Shown here one piece after another: positions 49,115 through 57,444 of a stretch of 64,000 nucleotides of DNA. Both the position numbers and the translations under genes were made by a program. The first letter of the stretch is position 1. Each line of letters opens with the position of its first letter. The notes beneath the pieces are model-generated. The model made no database searches. It saw nothing but the letters and a program-made list of their open reading frames with translations, and was not told where the DNA came from. The stretch is from Treponema denticola (GTDB lineage: Bacteria > Spirochaetota > Spirochaetia > Treponematales > Treponemataceae), in the NCBI RefSeq assembly GCF_024181405.1, contig NZ_CP051302.1, forward strand, positions 868,001 through 932,000. Direction: 5' to 3'.

Positions 49115-49143
49115 TTGACATTGTTTTTTTGACTTGATATACT
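49115..49143 (+). promoter_or_regulatory. Promoter P2, upstream of FTR1
   Basis: TTGACA (49115-49120), a T-rich 17-base spacer and TATACT (49138-49143), 45 bases before the FTR1 ATG. The element ACTTGAAGT lies over the start region. The two promoters share both boxes and the T-rich spacer. Confidence 0.7.
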
Positions 49144-49187
49144 TGAAGTAGAATTTTGTAAGTCTTGGCTACAAAATTGGAGTTAAT

Positions 49188-50456
49188 ATGTTTAATGATA
49201 GTTTTAAAAGATTTTTATCGATTTTTTTGATTTTCTTTGCTTTTTTGTTTTCTGTTTCAGCCAAAGAAAAAGAAGACTTGAGCACTTGGACTAAAATAGT
49301 CGAAAAAATGGAAATTCACCTGAATAATGCATACGAATTGTATACACAGGGGAAAACCCGTGAAGCCTATGATGAAGTAAATGCCGCTTATTTTAGATAT
49401 TACGAATCCAAGGGAATGGAAAAGATAACGATGAGCTATCTTTCCGGTGCTCGCAAAACGGCTGTCGAAAATGCTTTTTATGAGTACAGGAAAAACGTAA
49501 AAAGCGATAAGGATAACGAAATGATAAGAGCTCATAAGGATGCTCTTATAGCAATGCTCTACCATGATGCAGCCGAGCTTGACGGCACTTCCAATGATAA
49601 GGGCGGGAGTGGGAAATCGGCGGCTGTTGCAACCTTTATTTCCTGCTTTGTGCTTATACTGCGTGAAGGCTTGGAAGCTATTTTGGTTATAGCGGCTATT
49701 ATCGCTTATCTTGTAAAAACCGGAAAAAAGAAGTACATATCTTCCGTTTATATCGGAGCTCTTGCCGGTATTCTTGTAAGTATAGTTTTAGCTTTTTTAT
49801 TCGGTTTATTGGCAGGTGCGCAAAGCGGCATAGCTCAAGAGGTTTTTGAAGGCATCGGAATGTTCGTTGCCGTAATAGTTTTGTTCTATGTAAGCAACTG
49901 GATGATTTCAAAATCGGAAACGGAAGCATGGGAAAGATATATTAAAAAGAAGGTTGAATCTTCGGTATCGACCGGTAATAAGTGGGTCTTGATTTTTGCT
50001 GCCTTTATTGCCGTAGCAAGAGAAGGAGCCGAACTTATTTTATTTTTCCAAGGAGTTCCCGTTCAAGGTGCAAGCGGTCAAAGAGCTATGATTTTAGCTA
50101 TTGTATTATCGGTGATTATTTTAGCCGGTGTTTTCCTTGCATTTAGATTTTTAAGTGTAAAACTGCCCTTAAAGCCGTTTTTTACCGTAACAAGTATTTT
50201 GATGTACATACTTTGTTTTTCGTTTACGGGAAAGGGCGTTTCGGAATTGCAGGCTGCAGGTGTGGTCGGAAAGACTATAATCCCGTGGATGCAAAGTTTT
50301 GAGTTGGATTTTTTAGGCATATATGCAACCTATGAAAGCTTGATACCTCAAATAATAGTTTTAATTACGATTATTGTGTTTTCAAGTTTATATGTCAAAA
50401 AAAATAAAAAGATTCTTGCCGAATTAAAAAAGAAAGAAGAAGGCGGGGATAATTAA
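49188..50456 (+). CDS. FTR1-family iron permease
   Basis: The protein has a signal peptide (residues 1-25, ending FSVSAK), an extracytoplasmic helical domain of about 110 residues, then seven hydrophobic segments. The FTR1 iron-transport motifs are both present: LREGLEAIL (REGLE at 159-163) and AREGAELIL (REGAE at 277-281). It imports iron across the inner membrane, usually fed by a periplasmic partner such as P19/Tpd, which is the next gene. The C-terminus is a Lys-rich tail. A GGAG ribosome site is present. Confidence 0.93.
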   Translation: MFNDSFKRFLSIFLIFFAFLFSVSAKEKEDLSTWTKIVEKMEIHLNNAYELYTQGKTREAYDEVNAAYFRYYESKGMEKITMSYLSGARKTAVENAFYEYRKNVKSDKDNEMIRAHKDALIAMLYHDAAELDGTSNDKGGSGKSAAVATFISCFVLILREGLEAILVIAAIIAYLVKTGKKKYISSVYIGALAGILVSIVLAFLFGLLAGAQSGIAQEVFEGIGMFVAVIVLFYVSNWMISKSETEAWERYIKKKVESSVSTGNKWVLIFAAFIAVAREGAELILFFQGVPVQGASGQRAMILAIVLSVIILAGVFLAFRFLSVKLPLKPFFTVTSILMYILCFSFTGKGVSELQAAGVVGKTIIPWMQSFELDFLGIYATYESLIPQIIVLITIIVFSSLYVKKNKKILAELKKKEEGGDN

Positions 50457-50495
50457 TTTAGTCCAAAAAAATTAAATATAGAGGAGAGTTTTTAA

Positions 50496-51122
50496 ATGAA
50501 AAAAACTTTATCTTGTATTTTTGCATTGCTTGCAATTGCTTTTGTAATTACATCATGCGAAAAAAAAGAAGCGGTACAGCAGGCTGCGAAACCTGCTCCT
50601 ACTGAAGAGAAAACGGCTGCCCCTAAACCCCACGAGGAAGGCGCTGCCGGTTTTGACGAGTTCCCCATCGGCGATGAGCAAGATGCCGGAATATTAACGG
50701 TTGCAGGTGTTTATTTTCAGCCTGTAGATATGGAACCTGCCGGTAACAGTTTGTCAAAGAACGAAGCTGATTGCCACATGGAAGCCGATATTTCTGCCAA
50801 TGAAAAAGGCGCAACATTGGGTTACGGTGCCGGCGACTTTGTTCCTTACTTACATGTTAAGGCTTACATCCAAAAAGTAGGTTCTTCAAAGGTACAGGAA
50901 GTTGCATTTATGCCGATGAATGCCAGTGACGGACCTCACTATGGTGCTAACGTAAAATTTGAAGAAGGCTTAGGTAAGTACAATATCAAGTTTGAAATTA
51001 AGGCACCGGGAAATGATTATCTTCTTCATGTCGACAAAGAAACAGGCGTTACCGGACGTTTCTGGACGGAACCCATCGTTGTTGAATGGAAAGATTTTGA
51101 ATGGACAGGACCTCAGTGGTAA
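50496..51122 (+). CDS. tpd: Tpd/P19-type periplasmic iron-binding lipoprotein (Tp34 homologue)
   Basis: The signal peptide ends in a lipobox (FVITSC, Cys 21), so the protein is lipid-anchored. The mature part has the P19 metal site: ADCHMEADI (His and Glu), VPYLHVKAYIQ (His), MPMNASDGPHYGANV and LLHVDKETG. P19 and Tp34 bind iron, copper or zinc between dimer halves, and in Campylobacter P19 supplies FTR1. The ribosome site GAGGAG is strong. A hairpin follows the stop, and tpd is likely to be the most abundant product of the operon. Confidence 0.93.
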   Translation: MKKTLSCIFALLAIAFVITSCEKKEAVQQAAKPAPTEEKTAAPKPHEEGAAGFDEFPIGDEQDAGILTVAGVYFQPVDMEPAGNSLSKNEADCHMEADISANEKGATLGYGAGDFVPYLHVKAYIQKVGSSKVQEVAFMPMNASDGPHYGANVKFEEGLGKYNIKFEIKAPGNDYLLHVDKETGVTGRFWTEPIVVEWKDFEWTGPQW

Positions 51123-51173
51123 ACTTGTCCAATCGGTAGTAGTATAATCTAATACTAATTACTCATTCAATTT

Positions 51174-51205
51174 GTAACCGCCGAGGCTTTAGCTTGGGCG
51201 GTTAC
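51174..51205 (+). terminator. Strong hairpin between tpd and the DUF2318 gene
   Basis: GTAACCGCC (51174-51182) pairs with GGCGGTTAC (51197-51205), with further pairing in the loop (GCT/AGC), and TTTTGATGTTTT follows. It would lower transcription of the six downstream genes relative to tpd, or protect the tpd transcript end. Confidence 0.7.
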
Positions 51206-51210
51206 TTTTG

Positions 51211-52479
51211 ATGTTTTGGAGGTGCACCATTTTAAAATTTTATATAAGGGTTATTGAAGCAGGCATAGGCTTTGCCTTAGTTCTTGCAGTTGTTTTTGCT
51301 TCATTTAGAACCCAAAGACCCGAAAAAAAACGGTATATTGTTTTTTTAGGTATACTCACAGGATTTATCGGCAGTATTGTTTCTGCAATATTAAGATCTA
51401 TTCCTAATTACATAAATAGAACCAATTTTGCTTTTTGGTCGATGATTCCCGTAAGTATATTTTTCTTACTTTTAATTGTTCTTTTACTGTTTAAAACAAA
51501 AGCGAAAAAATCTTTATTGTACGAAAATATTTTTGGCACAACTGTTTTTTTATATACGGCTGCAACAATATTTTATTATCTTCCCGTTATAATAACTCTT
51601 TCTACAACCTTGGTTAATTACGGCGAAAGTGCGGTAAGCACCCTCGTTTTATATAGACTTATAGGCTACTTGCTCGGAATAGTTTTTATTGTTCTTGCAA
51701 GTCTTTCAATTTATAAAACCTTAATAAAGTTATCCGATATCGAATTAAATATTACCGTAATAGCTTCTCTTTGTATTTTAGGGATAACTCAAATTGTGGT
51801 AATAATCCAGCGTTTATATTCTTTAAGAATAATTCCGCGGAATAATTTTATTTTTTGGTTTATTGCAATGGTGGTGAATAACGGAAACTTTTTTATATTT
51901 GCTGTCATTGTGTTTATAATGTTTGCTCCGATTCTTTTATGGAAAAAAAATATTAAAATTACCGAATCATATAATAACAATGCCGAATTAAGAAAAATAA
52001 AAGCAAAAAAACGTAATGCAAAAAGGTGGGCTCGATTTTCTTTAAGCCTTTTAGTGATTTCGGTTTTTTCTTTATCTTTTTTGCGTTTTTATGTAGACAG
52101 AGAAGTTCCTTTGTCACCGCCTGAAAATTATACGATTGCAGACGGTATGGCTGTTATTTCTTTAGAGCAGTTGGAAGATGATAAACTTCACCGCTATGAA
52201 TATGTAACGGAACAAGGTATCAGTATGCGTTTTATTGCCATAAAAAAAAGTGAAGGTGCTTACGGTGTAGGCCTTGATGCATGCGATATATGCGGCCCCA
52301 GCGGTTATTTTGAACGGAATAATGAAGTAATTTGCAAACTTTGCGATGTCGTTATGAATAAGGCTACCATAGGTTTTCCCGGAGGATGCAATCCTGTTCC
52401 GATTCCTTATATTGTGCATGACGGGAATATTAAAATAAAGATATCAGACCTTGAGTCCGAGGCTCATCGTTTTAAATAG
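51211..52479 (+). CDS. DUF2318-type membrane protein with CxxC motifs
   Basis: Six to eight hydrophobic segments occupy residues 8-270, and a C-terminal extracytoplasmic domain carries ACDICGPSGYF, ICKLCDVV and GGCNPVPIPY, the DUF2318 cysteine pattern. In Campylobacter the equivalent gene follows p19 and is needed for iron uptake; the cysteines may hold iron-sulfur or reduce Fe(III). The start is unclear: the ATG at 51211 has no ribosome site, while an in-frame GGAGG at 51218-51222 sits 6 bases before an ATT at 51229, which may be the true start. Confidence 0.8.
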   Translation: MFWRCTILKFYIRVIEAGIGFALVLAVVFASFRTQRPEKKRYIVFLGILTGFIGSIVSAILRSIPNYINRTNFAFWSMIPVSIFFLLLIVLLLFKTKAKKSLLYENIFGTTVFLYTAATIFYYLPVIITLSTTLVNYGESAVSTLVLYRLIGYLLGIVFIVLASLSIYKTLIKLSDIELNITVIASLCILGITQIVVIIQRLYSLRIIPRNNFIFWFIAMVVNNGNFFIFAVIVFIMFAPILLWKKNIKITESYNNNAELRKIKAKKRNAKRWARFSLSLLVISVFSLSFLRFYVDREVPLSPPENYTIADGMAVISLEQLEDDKLHRYEYVTEQGISMRFIAIKKSEGAYGVGLDACDICGPSGYFERNNEVICKLCDVVMNKATIGFPGGCNPVPIPYIVHDGNIKIKISDLESEAHRFK

Positions 52480-52503
52480 CAAAAAGTTTTTATGGGGGAA
52501 GTT

Positions 52504-53781
52504 ATGTTTTGGAGAATGATAGCGGGGGCGCTTTTTAGACAAAAAGGAAAAATGGTGATGATAGCTTTTACCATTGCCCTAGGCGCAAGTCTTTCAACTT
52601 CTATGCTTAACACAATGCTTGGTGTAGGAGATAAGGTAAACCAAGAGCTTAAAACTTATGGAGCCAATATCAATGTTGCTCATAAAGAATCTTCTCTTTT
52701 AGATGATATTTACGGAGAAGAATCCGGAAACACAAAAAAATTCTTAAAAGAAGATGAATTGTATAAAATTAAAACCATATTTTGGGCATACAATATTGTC
52801 GATTATGCACCTTTTTTAAATGTGCAAGTAGATTATGACGGAGCGGATAAACCTGTCCGCCTGTCGGGTACATGGTTCGATTTTAGAATAGACTTGCATA
52901 CCGGGCAGGAAGTTATAACCGGAATAAGAAGAATGCGTACATGGTGGGAAGTAAACGGAAACTGGGTTTCGGATGATGATAATTCTTCCTGTATGGTAGG
53001 AAGTCTTTTTGCAGGAAGGAATAACTTAAAAGTAGGGGACGAGATAAAACTTACAAGTGCTGCAGCCTCTAAAACTTTAAAAGTCTCTGCAATTTTTAAT
53101 TCGGGAAGCAATGAAGATGAGGTAATTTTTACTACATTGCATACGGCCCAAGAATTTTTAGGAAAGACAAATGTTTGTGAAAGCATCGAGGTAAGTGCTT
53201 TGACGACTCCCGATAATGATTTGGCAAGAAAGGCCGCAAGAAACCCGTTAAGTTTAACGATAAAAGAAATGGAAATATGGTATTGCACCGCCTATGTAAG
53301 CAGTATTTGTTATCAGATTCAGGAAGTTATAACGGATGCGGTTGCAAAGCCGATAAGACAGGTGGCCGAATCCGAGGGTGCTATCTTAAATAAGACAAGC
53401 TTGTTAATGCTTTTAATTACCATTTTAAGTTTGATCGCTTCAGCTCTCGGTATTTCAAACTTGGTAACGGCGAGTGTTATGGATAGAAGGGCTGAAATCG
53501 GCTTAAAAAAAGCAATCGGGGCAAGTAATACGGCCGTTACCGTTTCGGTTTTAACTGAGGTTATGGTAATAGGAATTATCGGCGGTGCCGCCGGATATTT
53601 TGTAGGGTTGGGTTTAACGCAGATAATAGGCCGAAGCGTTTTCGGTTCTGCAATTCCGCCGGCTCCCATGGTTATTCCCATTGTAGTGCTTATCATTTTT
53701 TTGATTACCCTTTTGGGAAGTTTTCCGTCGGTAAGATATTTATTAAAGCTAAACCCCACGGAAGTTTTGCACGGAAAATAA
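52504..53781 (+). CDS. ABC transporter permease, MacB/FtsX-type
   Basis: The 425-residue permease has one N-terminal and three C-terminal membrane helices around an extracytoplasmic domain, as in MacB/FtsX proteins. VMDRRAEIGLKKAIGASNTAV is the coupling motif with the ATPase. The ATG at 52504 follows GGGGGAAG; an upstream ATG at 52492 is the first base of that region and less likely. It is the first of two tandem permeases, followed by their ATPase. Confidence 0.88.
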   Translation: MFWRMIAGALFRQKGKMVMIAFTIALGASLSTSMLNTMLGVGDKVNQELKTYGANINVAHKESSLLDDIYGEESGNTKKFLKEDELYKIKTIFWAYNIVDYAPFLNVQVDYDGADKPVRLSGTWFDFRIDLHTGQEVITGIRRMRTWWEVNGNWVSDDDNSSCMVGSLFAGRNNLKVGDEIKLTSAAASKTLKVSAIFNSGSNEDEVIFTTLHTAQEFLGKTNVCESIEVSALTTPDNDLARKAARNPLSLTIKEMEIWYCTAYVSSICYQIQEVITDAVAKPIRQVAESEGAILNKTSLLMLLITILSLIASALGISNLVTASVMDRRAEIGLKKAIGASNTAVTVSVLTEVMVIGIIGGAAGYFVGLGLTQIIGRSVFGSAIPPAPMVIPIVVLIIFLITLLGSFPSVRYLLKLNPTEVLHGK

Positions 53782-53807
53782 ATGTTCCTGTTTAGAGGTG
53801 TTAAGAT

Positions 53808-54944
53808 ATGACTAAAAATAAGATGTATTTTAAAATGATAATGAGTTCTTTATTGCGGCGCCGTTCAAGAATGTTGGTAGCTTTGCTGGCTATTGCAATC
53901 GGTTCAACCGTTTTATCGGGCTTATTGACTATTTACTACGACATTCCGCGGCAGATGGGAACGGTATTCCGCTCTTATGGGGCAAATATGATATTTCTTC
54001 CTTCCGAAAGCGATGCAAAAATAAAAAAAGAGCAAATCGATAAAATTAAAAAAGAAATCGATTCAGGCAAACTTGTAGGTTTTGCTCCTTATATTTACAA
54101 ACCTGCAAAGGTAAACGAGCAGCCCTATATGATAGCAGCTACCGATCTTATAAGTGCAAAGAACAATAGTCCATATTGGCTTGTACGCGGACAATGGCCT
54201 GACAAAAAAAAGGAAGTTTTAATCGGCCATGAAATAAGTAAGGCCATAGGTTTATCCATAGGAGATAATTTTATTGTAAACACTCCGAAACCTGACGGAG
54301 ATGTAACCGTAAACGAGTTTAAGGTTTCGGGCATAGTTACAACAGGGGGTGTCGAAGAAGAATTTATCTTTATGAGCCTTGATGATATAAAAAATATTGT
54401 CGGCTATAATGATGCCTTCGATGTAATTGAGTGCAGTATTGACGGAAACAGGGATTATCTTAATTTAATTGCCGAAAAAGTTTCAAATGATGTAAAAGGT
54501 ATTACCCCCCGTCTTGTAAAGCGTGTTACCGAATCTCAGGATACGGTTTTAAGTAAACTTCAGGCCCTTGTTTGGATTGTTACCATTATTGTTTTATTTT
54601 TGACTATGATATGTGTTACCACTACCATGATGGCCGTAGTTGTGGAACGCAGAAAAGAAATAGGCTTAAAAAAAGCTTTAGGTGCTTCAAATAAAAGTGT
54701 TGTTATAGATTTTTTGGGAGAAGCGGTTATGCTTGGGCTCATGGGCGGTATTTTAGGAATAGGGCTCGGTTACTTATTTGCAAATAATGTAAGTATAAGT
54801 GTCTTTGCAAGAGAAGTTTCCTTTCCCATAAGGCTGGCACCTTTTACCGTAATTTCTTCCATCGTTATAACTATTGTTGCTTCCCTCTTTCCCGTAAGGG
54901 CAACTGTGGATGTTGACCCTGCTCTTGTTTTGCGCGGAGAGTAA
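53808..54944 (+). CDS. ABC transporter permease, MacB/FtsX-type
   Basis: The 378-residue permease shares the organisation of its neighbour: a first helix near residues 18-38 (RMLVALLAIAIGSTVLSGLLTI), a large outer domain, then three C-terminal helices with the motif VVERRKEIGLKKALGASNKSVV. It begins 26 bases after the first permease, and with it and the ATPase at 54973 probably forms a heterodimeric transporter like those beside p19-ftr1 in other bacteria. Confidence 0.88.
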   Translation: MTKNKMYFKMIMSSLLRRRSRMLVALLAIAIGSTVLSGLLTIYYDIPRQMGTVFRSYGANMIFLPSESDAKIKKEQIDKIKKEIDSGKLVGFAPYIYKPAKVNEQPYMIAATDLISAKNNSPYWLVRGQWPDKKKEVLIGHEISKAIGLSIGDNFIVNTPKPDGDVTVNEFKVSGIVTTGGVEEEFIFMSLDDIKNIVGYNDAFDVIECSIDGNRDYLNLIAEKVSNDVKGITPRLVKRVTESQDTVLSKLQALVWIVTIIVLFLTMICVTTTMMAVVVERRKEIGLKKALGASNKSVVIDFLGEAVMLGLMGGILGIGLGYLFANNVSISVFAREVSFPIRLAPFTVISSIVITIVASLFPVRATVDVDPALVLRGE

Positions 54945-54972
54945 TCTTAAATTTTAAGGAGAATTTTAATTT

Positions 54973-55665
54973 ATGAATATTTTAACCTTAACCGAAATTT
55001 CAAAAATATATGGAGATCTAAAAGCCCTCGATAAAATAAATTTAACGGTTGAAGAAGGAGAGTGGCTTTCCATAATGGGGCCTTCGGGTTCAGGTAAAAC
55101 CACATTGATGAACATAATCGGCTGTATGGATAAGCCTTCTTTAGGAAAAATTGATTTGGCTGGTCAGGACATTTCAAAACTTTCTTCTAAAGAATTAACG
55201 ATAGTCAGGCGGGATATGATAGGTTTGGTTTTTCAACAATTTCACCTTGTAAACTATCTTACAGCTCTTGAAAATGTTATGATGGCCCAGTATTATCACA
55301 GCCTCCCCGATGAAAAGGAAGCTCTTGATGCCCTTGAAAGTGTGGGCTTAAAAGAAAGAGCCAAGCATCTGCCTAATCAATTATCGGGAGGAGAACAGCA
55401 GCGTGTCTGTATTGCCCGTGCTCTGATAAATCATCCCAAGCTCCTGCTTGCCGATGAACCTACGGGAAACCTTGACGAAAAGAATGAAAAACTTGTAATG
55501 GAAATTTTTGAAAAGCTCCATAATGCGGGAAGCACCATCATAGTTGTAACCCATGATCCTGAGGTTGCAGATCAGGCTGAACGGATGGTTGTTCTTGAGC
55601 ACGGTAAAATAGCAAGAATTGAAAAAATGAGCAGGGTAAGACCCTCAAGAGGAGAGAATGTATGA
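54973..55665 (+). CDS. ABC transporter ATPase, MacB/LolD-type
   Basis: The 230-residue ATPase has Walker A GPSGSGKTTLMN, Q-loop VFQQFHLVNYLTALENV, signature LSGGEQQRVCIARAL, Walker B LLLADEPTGNLD and the H-loop VVTHD. It serves the two permeases just upstream. AAGGAG lies 10 bases before the ATG. The stop overlaps the next gene (ATGA), tying its synthesis to the FMN-binding lipoprotein. Confidence 0.92.
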   Translation: MNILTLTEISKIYGDLKALDKINLTVEEGEWLSIMGPSGSGKTTLMNIIGCMDKPSLGKIDLAGQDISKLSSKELTIVRRDMIGLVFQQFHLVNYLTALENVMMAQYYHSLPDEKEALDALESVGLKERAKHLPNQLSGGEQQRVCIARALINHPKLLLADEPTGNLDEKNEKLVMEIFEKLHNAGSTIIVVTHDPEVADQAERMVVLEHGKIARIEKMSRVRPSRGENV

Positions 55666-56111
55666 AAAATTATAAAATTATTTTGACTGCACTGTGTTTT
55701 ATCTGTATTTTTTCTTGTTCAAAAACGGAAACAAAGAAGAGTATAAAATACAAAGACGGCGTCTATAAGTCTTTTGCCAATATTAAAGATGATTGGGGCG
55801 GAACAGCCGAGGTTGAAATAAAAATTGAAGAAGGTAAGATTGTCGAGTGTACGTTTTTGTCTTACGAAAAAAACGGCAATCTAAAAGGGCCTGAATACGG
55901 AAAGGTTGATGGAGTTATAAAAAATATGGGCCTTTATAAAATTGCTCAAGCCTCTGTTTTAAAAGCTGCGGAGTACGGTCAAAAATTAATTGAAACTCAA
56001 AATATTGATGATGTCGATGTAATTGCCGGAGCTTCAATTTCTTATAAACTGTTTAAAGATGCGGTTGAAAATGCATTGCAGGGTGCAATGCAAAATGCAA
56101 AAGAAAATTAA
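55662..56111 (+). CDS. FMN-binding-domain lipoprotein
   Basis: The signal peptide ends CIFSC (Cys 19), a lipobox. The mature 130 residues are an FMN_bind domain: KDGVYKSFANIKDDWGGTAEVEIKIEEGKIVECTFLSYEKNG and the flavinylation segment DVIAGASIS near residues 118-126. ApbE-type transferases attach FMN to a Thr in D-x-x-S/T-G-A-S/T-x-T; here the last residue is Ser. No apbE is in the window. An exposed flavin would suggest periplasmic electron transfer, for example for Fe(III) reduction, where Campylobacter has thioredoxin-like genes; inference. Confidence 0.8.
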   Translation: MKNYKIILTALCFICIFSCSKTETKKSIKYKDGVYKSFANIKDDWGGTAEVEIKIEEGKIVECTFLSYEKNGNLKGPEYGKVDGVIKNMGLYKIAQASVLKAAEYGQKLIETQNIDDVDVIAGASISYKLFKDAVENALQGAMQNAKEN

Positions 56112-56113
56112 GG

Positions 56114-56129
56114 AAACCTCTAAAAAACT
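56114..56129. repeat. Half copy of the palindromic repeat at a start codon
   Basis: AAACCTCTAAAAAACT is identical to the left arm of the repeat at 43363. Here it fills the space between an AAGGA (56110-56114) and the ATG at 56130, and the spacing of 15 bases is too long for efficient initiation. Confidence 0.5.
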
Positions 56130-57341
56130 ATGGAAAATTTACAAACAAAAAAACTGACCGTGTTTGAGCTTGCAAAATTAAATATTAAAAGAAAACCTTT
56201 TAGAACTGCAAGCCTAATTATTCTGACGGCTGTTTTAGCCTTTAGTCTTTTTGCAGGCAGTTTTTTGGTAAAAAGTTTAAGGGGCGGAATGTTGTCGCTT
56301 TCAAATCGTCTGGGTGCGGATATTATTGTCGTGCCCCAAGGTTATGACTCAAAGATTGAAAGCGCCTTATTGAGAGGGGAGCCTAATAGTTTTTATTTTG
56401 ATACTGAAGTCGTAGAACGTGTAAAAAAAATTGAAGGGGTTGAACTTGCGTCTCCCCAGCTTTTTATTGCAACCCTCTCTGCAGGCTGCTGCTCTTTTCC
56501 TTTACAGATTATAGGTATCGATTTTGATTCAGATTTTAATGTAAAACCTTGGCTTAAAAAACAGATAAAACTTCCTCTTTTGGATAATCAAATTGTAGCC
56601 GGAAGTAATATATCCGGCGATTATAATTCTCAAGTAAAATTTTTTAATCAACCCTTTGTGATTGCAGGCCGTTTGACTAAAACGGGAATGGGCTTTGATA
56701 ATTCTATTTTTATGACAATAGAAAATGCAAGGAAGCTTGCAAAAGAGTACGAAAGAATTACGCAGCATCCTGTTGCAAAAAATGAAAATTTGATTTCAAG
56801 TGTTATGGTAAGGATTAATCCGAGATATGACGCAGGTGAGGTAGCTAAAAAGATAAGAGAAGAATTTAAGGGAGAAGAAATTTATCCTTTAATATCAAAG
56901 AGGATGATGACAAATATATCTTCAAGTATTTCAAGCTTAAATATCTATGTTTATATCCTTATTGCGATCCTATGGATTCTTTCATTTATCGTGTTGGCTG
57001 TTTCTTTTTCTTCGATTTTTAATGAGCGTAAAGAAGAATTCGGAATGTTGAGGATAATAGGAAGTACCAAAAAGAAGTTATTTGAACTTGCGGTTTTAGA
57101 ATCTCTTATGATAAGTATGTCGGGAGCAATTATAGGAACGGTTCTTTCATGTTTGATTATGTTTTTATTTAATCAGGCAATTGTTACAGGAATGAAGATG
57201 CCTTTTTTAAACCCTTCTTTTCTTTGGACATTTGTTTGCTTTCTTTTGACCTTTGCCCTTATTTCGGTAATAGGCCCCCTTGCAGCCCTTAAAACTATGT
57301 ATAGTTTTACAAAAGAAGAACCGGCTTTATCAAAATCTTAA
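56130..57341 (+). CDS. Third ABC transporter permease, MacB/FtsX-type
   Basis: The 403-residue permease has a first helix at residues 22-46, a large outer domain with SAGCCSFPLQIIGIDFDSDF (vicinal cysteines), and three C-terminal helices. The FtsX-type motif is NERKEEFGMLRIIGSTKKKLF, which differs from the EIGLKKAIGAS of the two others, so it may use a different ATPase; the one at 48397 is the only unpaired candidate. It is the last gene of the cluster. The ribosome site is poorly placed (see the repeat just upstream). Confidence 0.85.
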   Translation: MENLQTKKLTVFELAKLNIKRKPFRTASLIILTAVLAFSLFAGSFLVKSLRGGMLSLSNRLGADIIVVPQGYDSKIESALLRGEPNSFYFDTEVVERVKKIEGVELASPQLFIATLSAGCCSFPLQIIGIDFDSDFNVKPWLKKQIKLPLLDNQIVAGSNISGDYNSQVKFFNQPFVIAGRLTKTGMGFDNSIFMTIENARKLAKEYERITQHPVAKNENLISSVMVRINPRYDAGEVAKKIREEFKGEEIYPLISKRMMTNISSSISSLNIYVYILIAILWILSFIVLAVSFSSIFNERKEEFGMLRIIGSTKKKLFELAVLESLMISMSGAIIGTVLSCLIMFLFNQAIVTGMKMPFLNPSFLWTFVCFLLTFALISVIGPLAALKTMYSFTKEEPALSKS

Positions 57342-57416
57342 AAGCCTGATTTATTCAAGTGTAAAAGTCTGCTTTATCTCAATTTTAAAAAGGCTTTAGT
57401 TATTTTTTTTTTAACC
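57340..57416 (+). terminator. Possible terminator after the iron cluster
   Basis: AAAGCCT just after the stop pairs with AGGCTTT about 50 bases later, followed by a long T-run. The loop is long, so this is a weak call. Confidence 0.35.
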
Positions 57417-57444
57417 GATATTTTAAGCAGATGAGAGGTGTATT

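Noticed and set aside
47967-57341. Iron cluster as a horizontally acquired island
   Set aside because: No integrase, flanking repeat or tRNA is present, and codon and base use look like the neighbours; Tpd and FTR1 also occur in T. pallidum.
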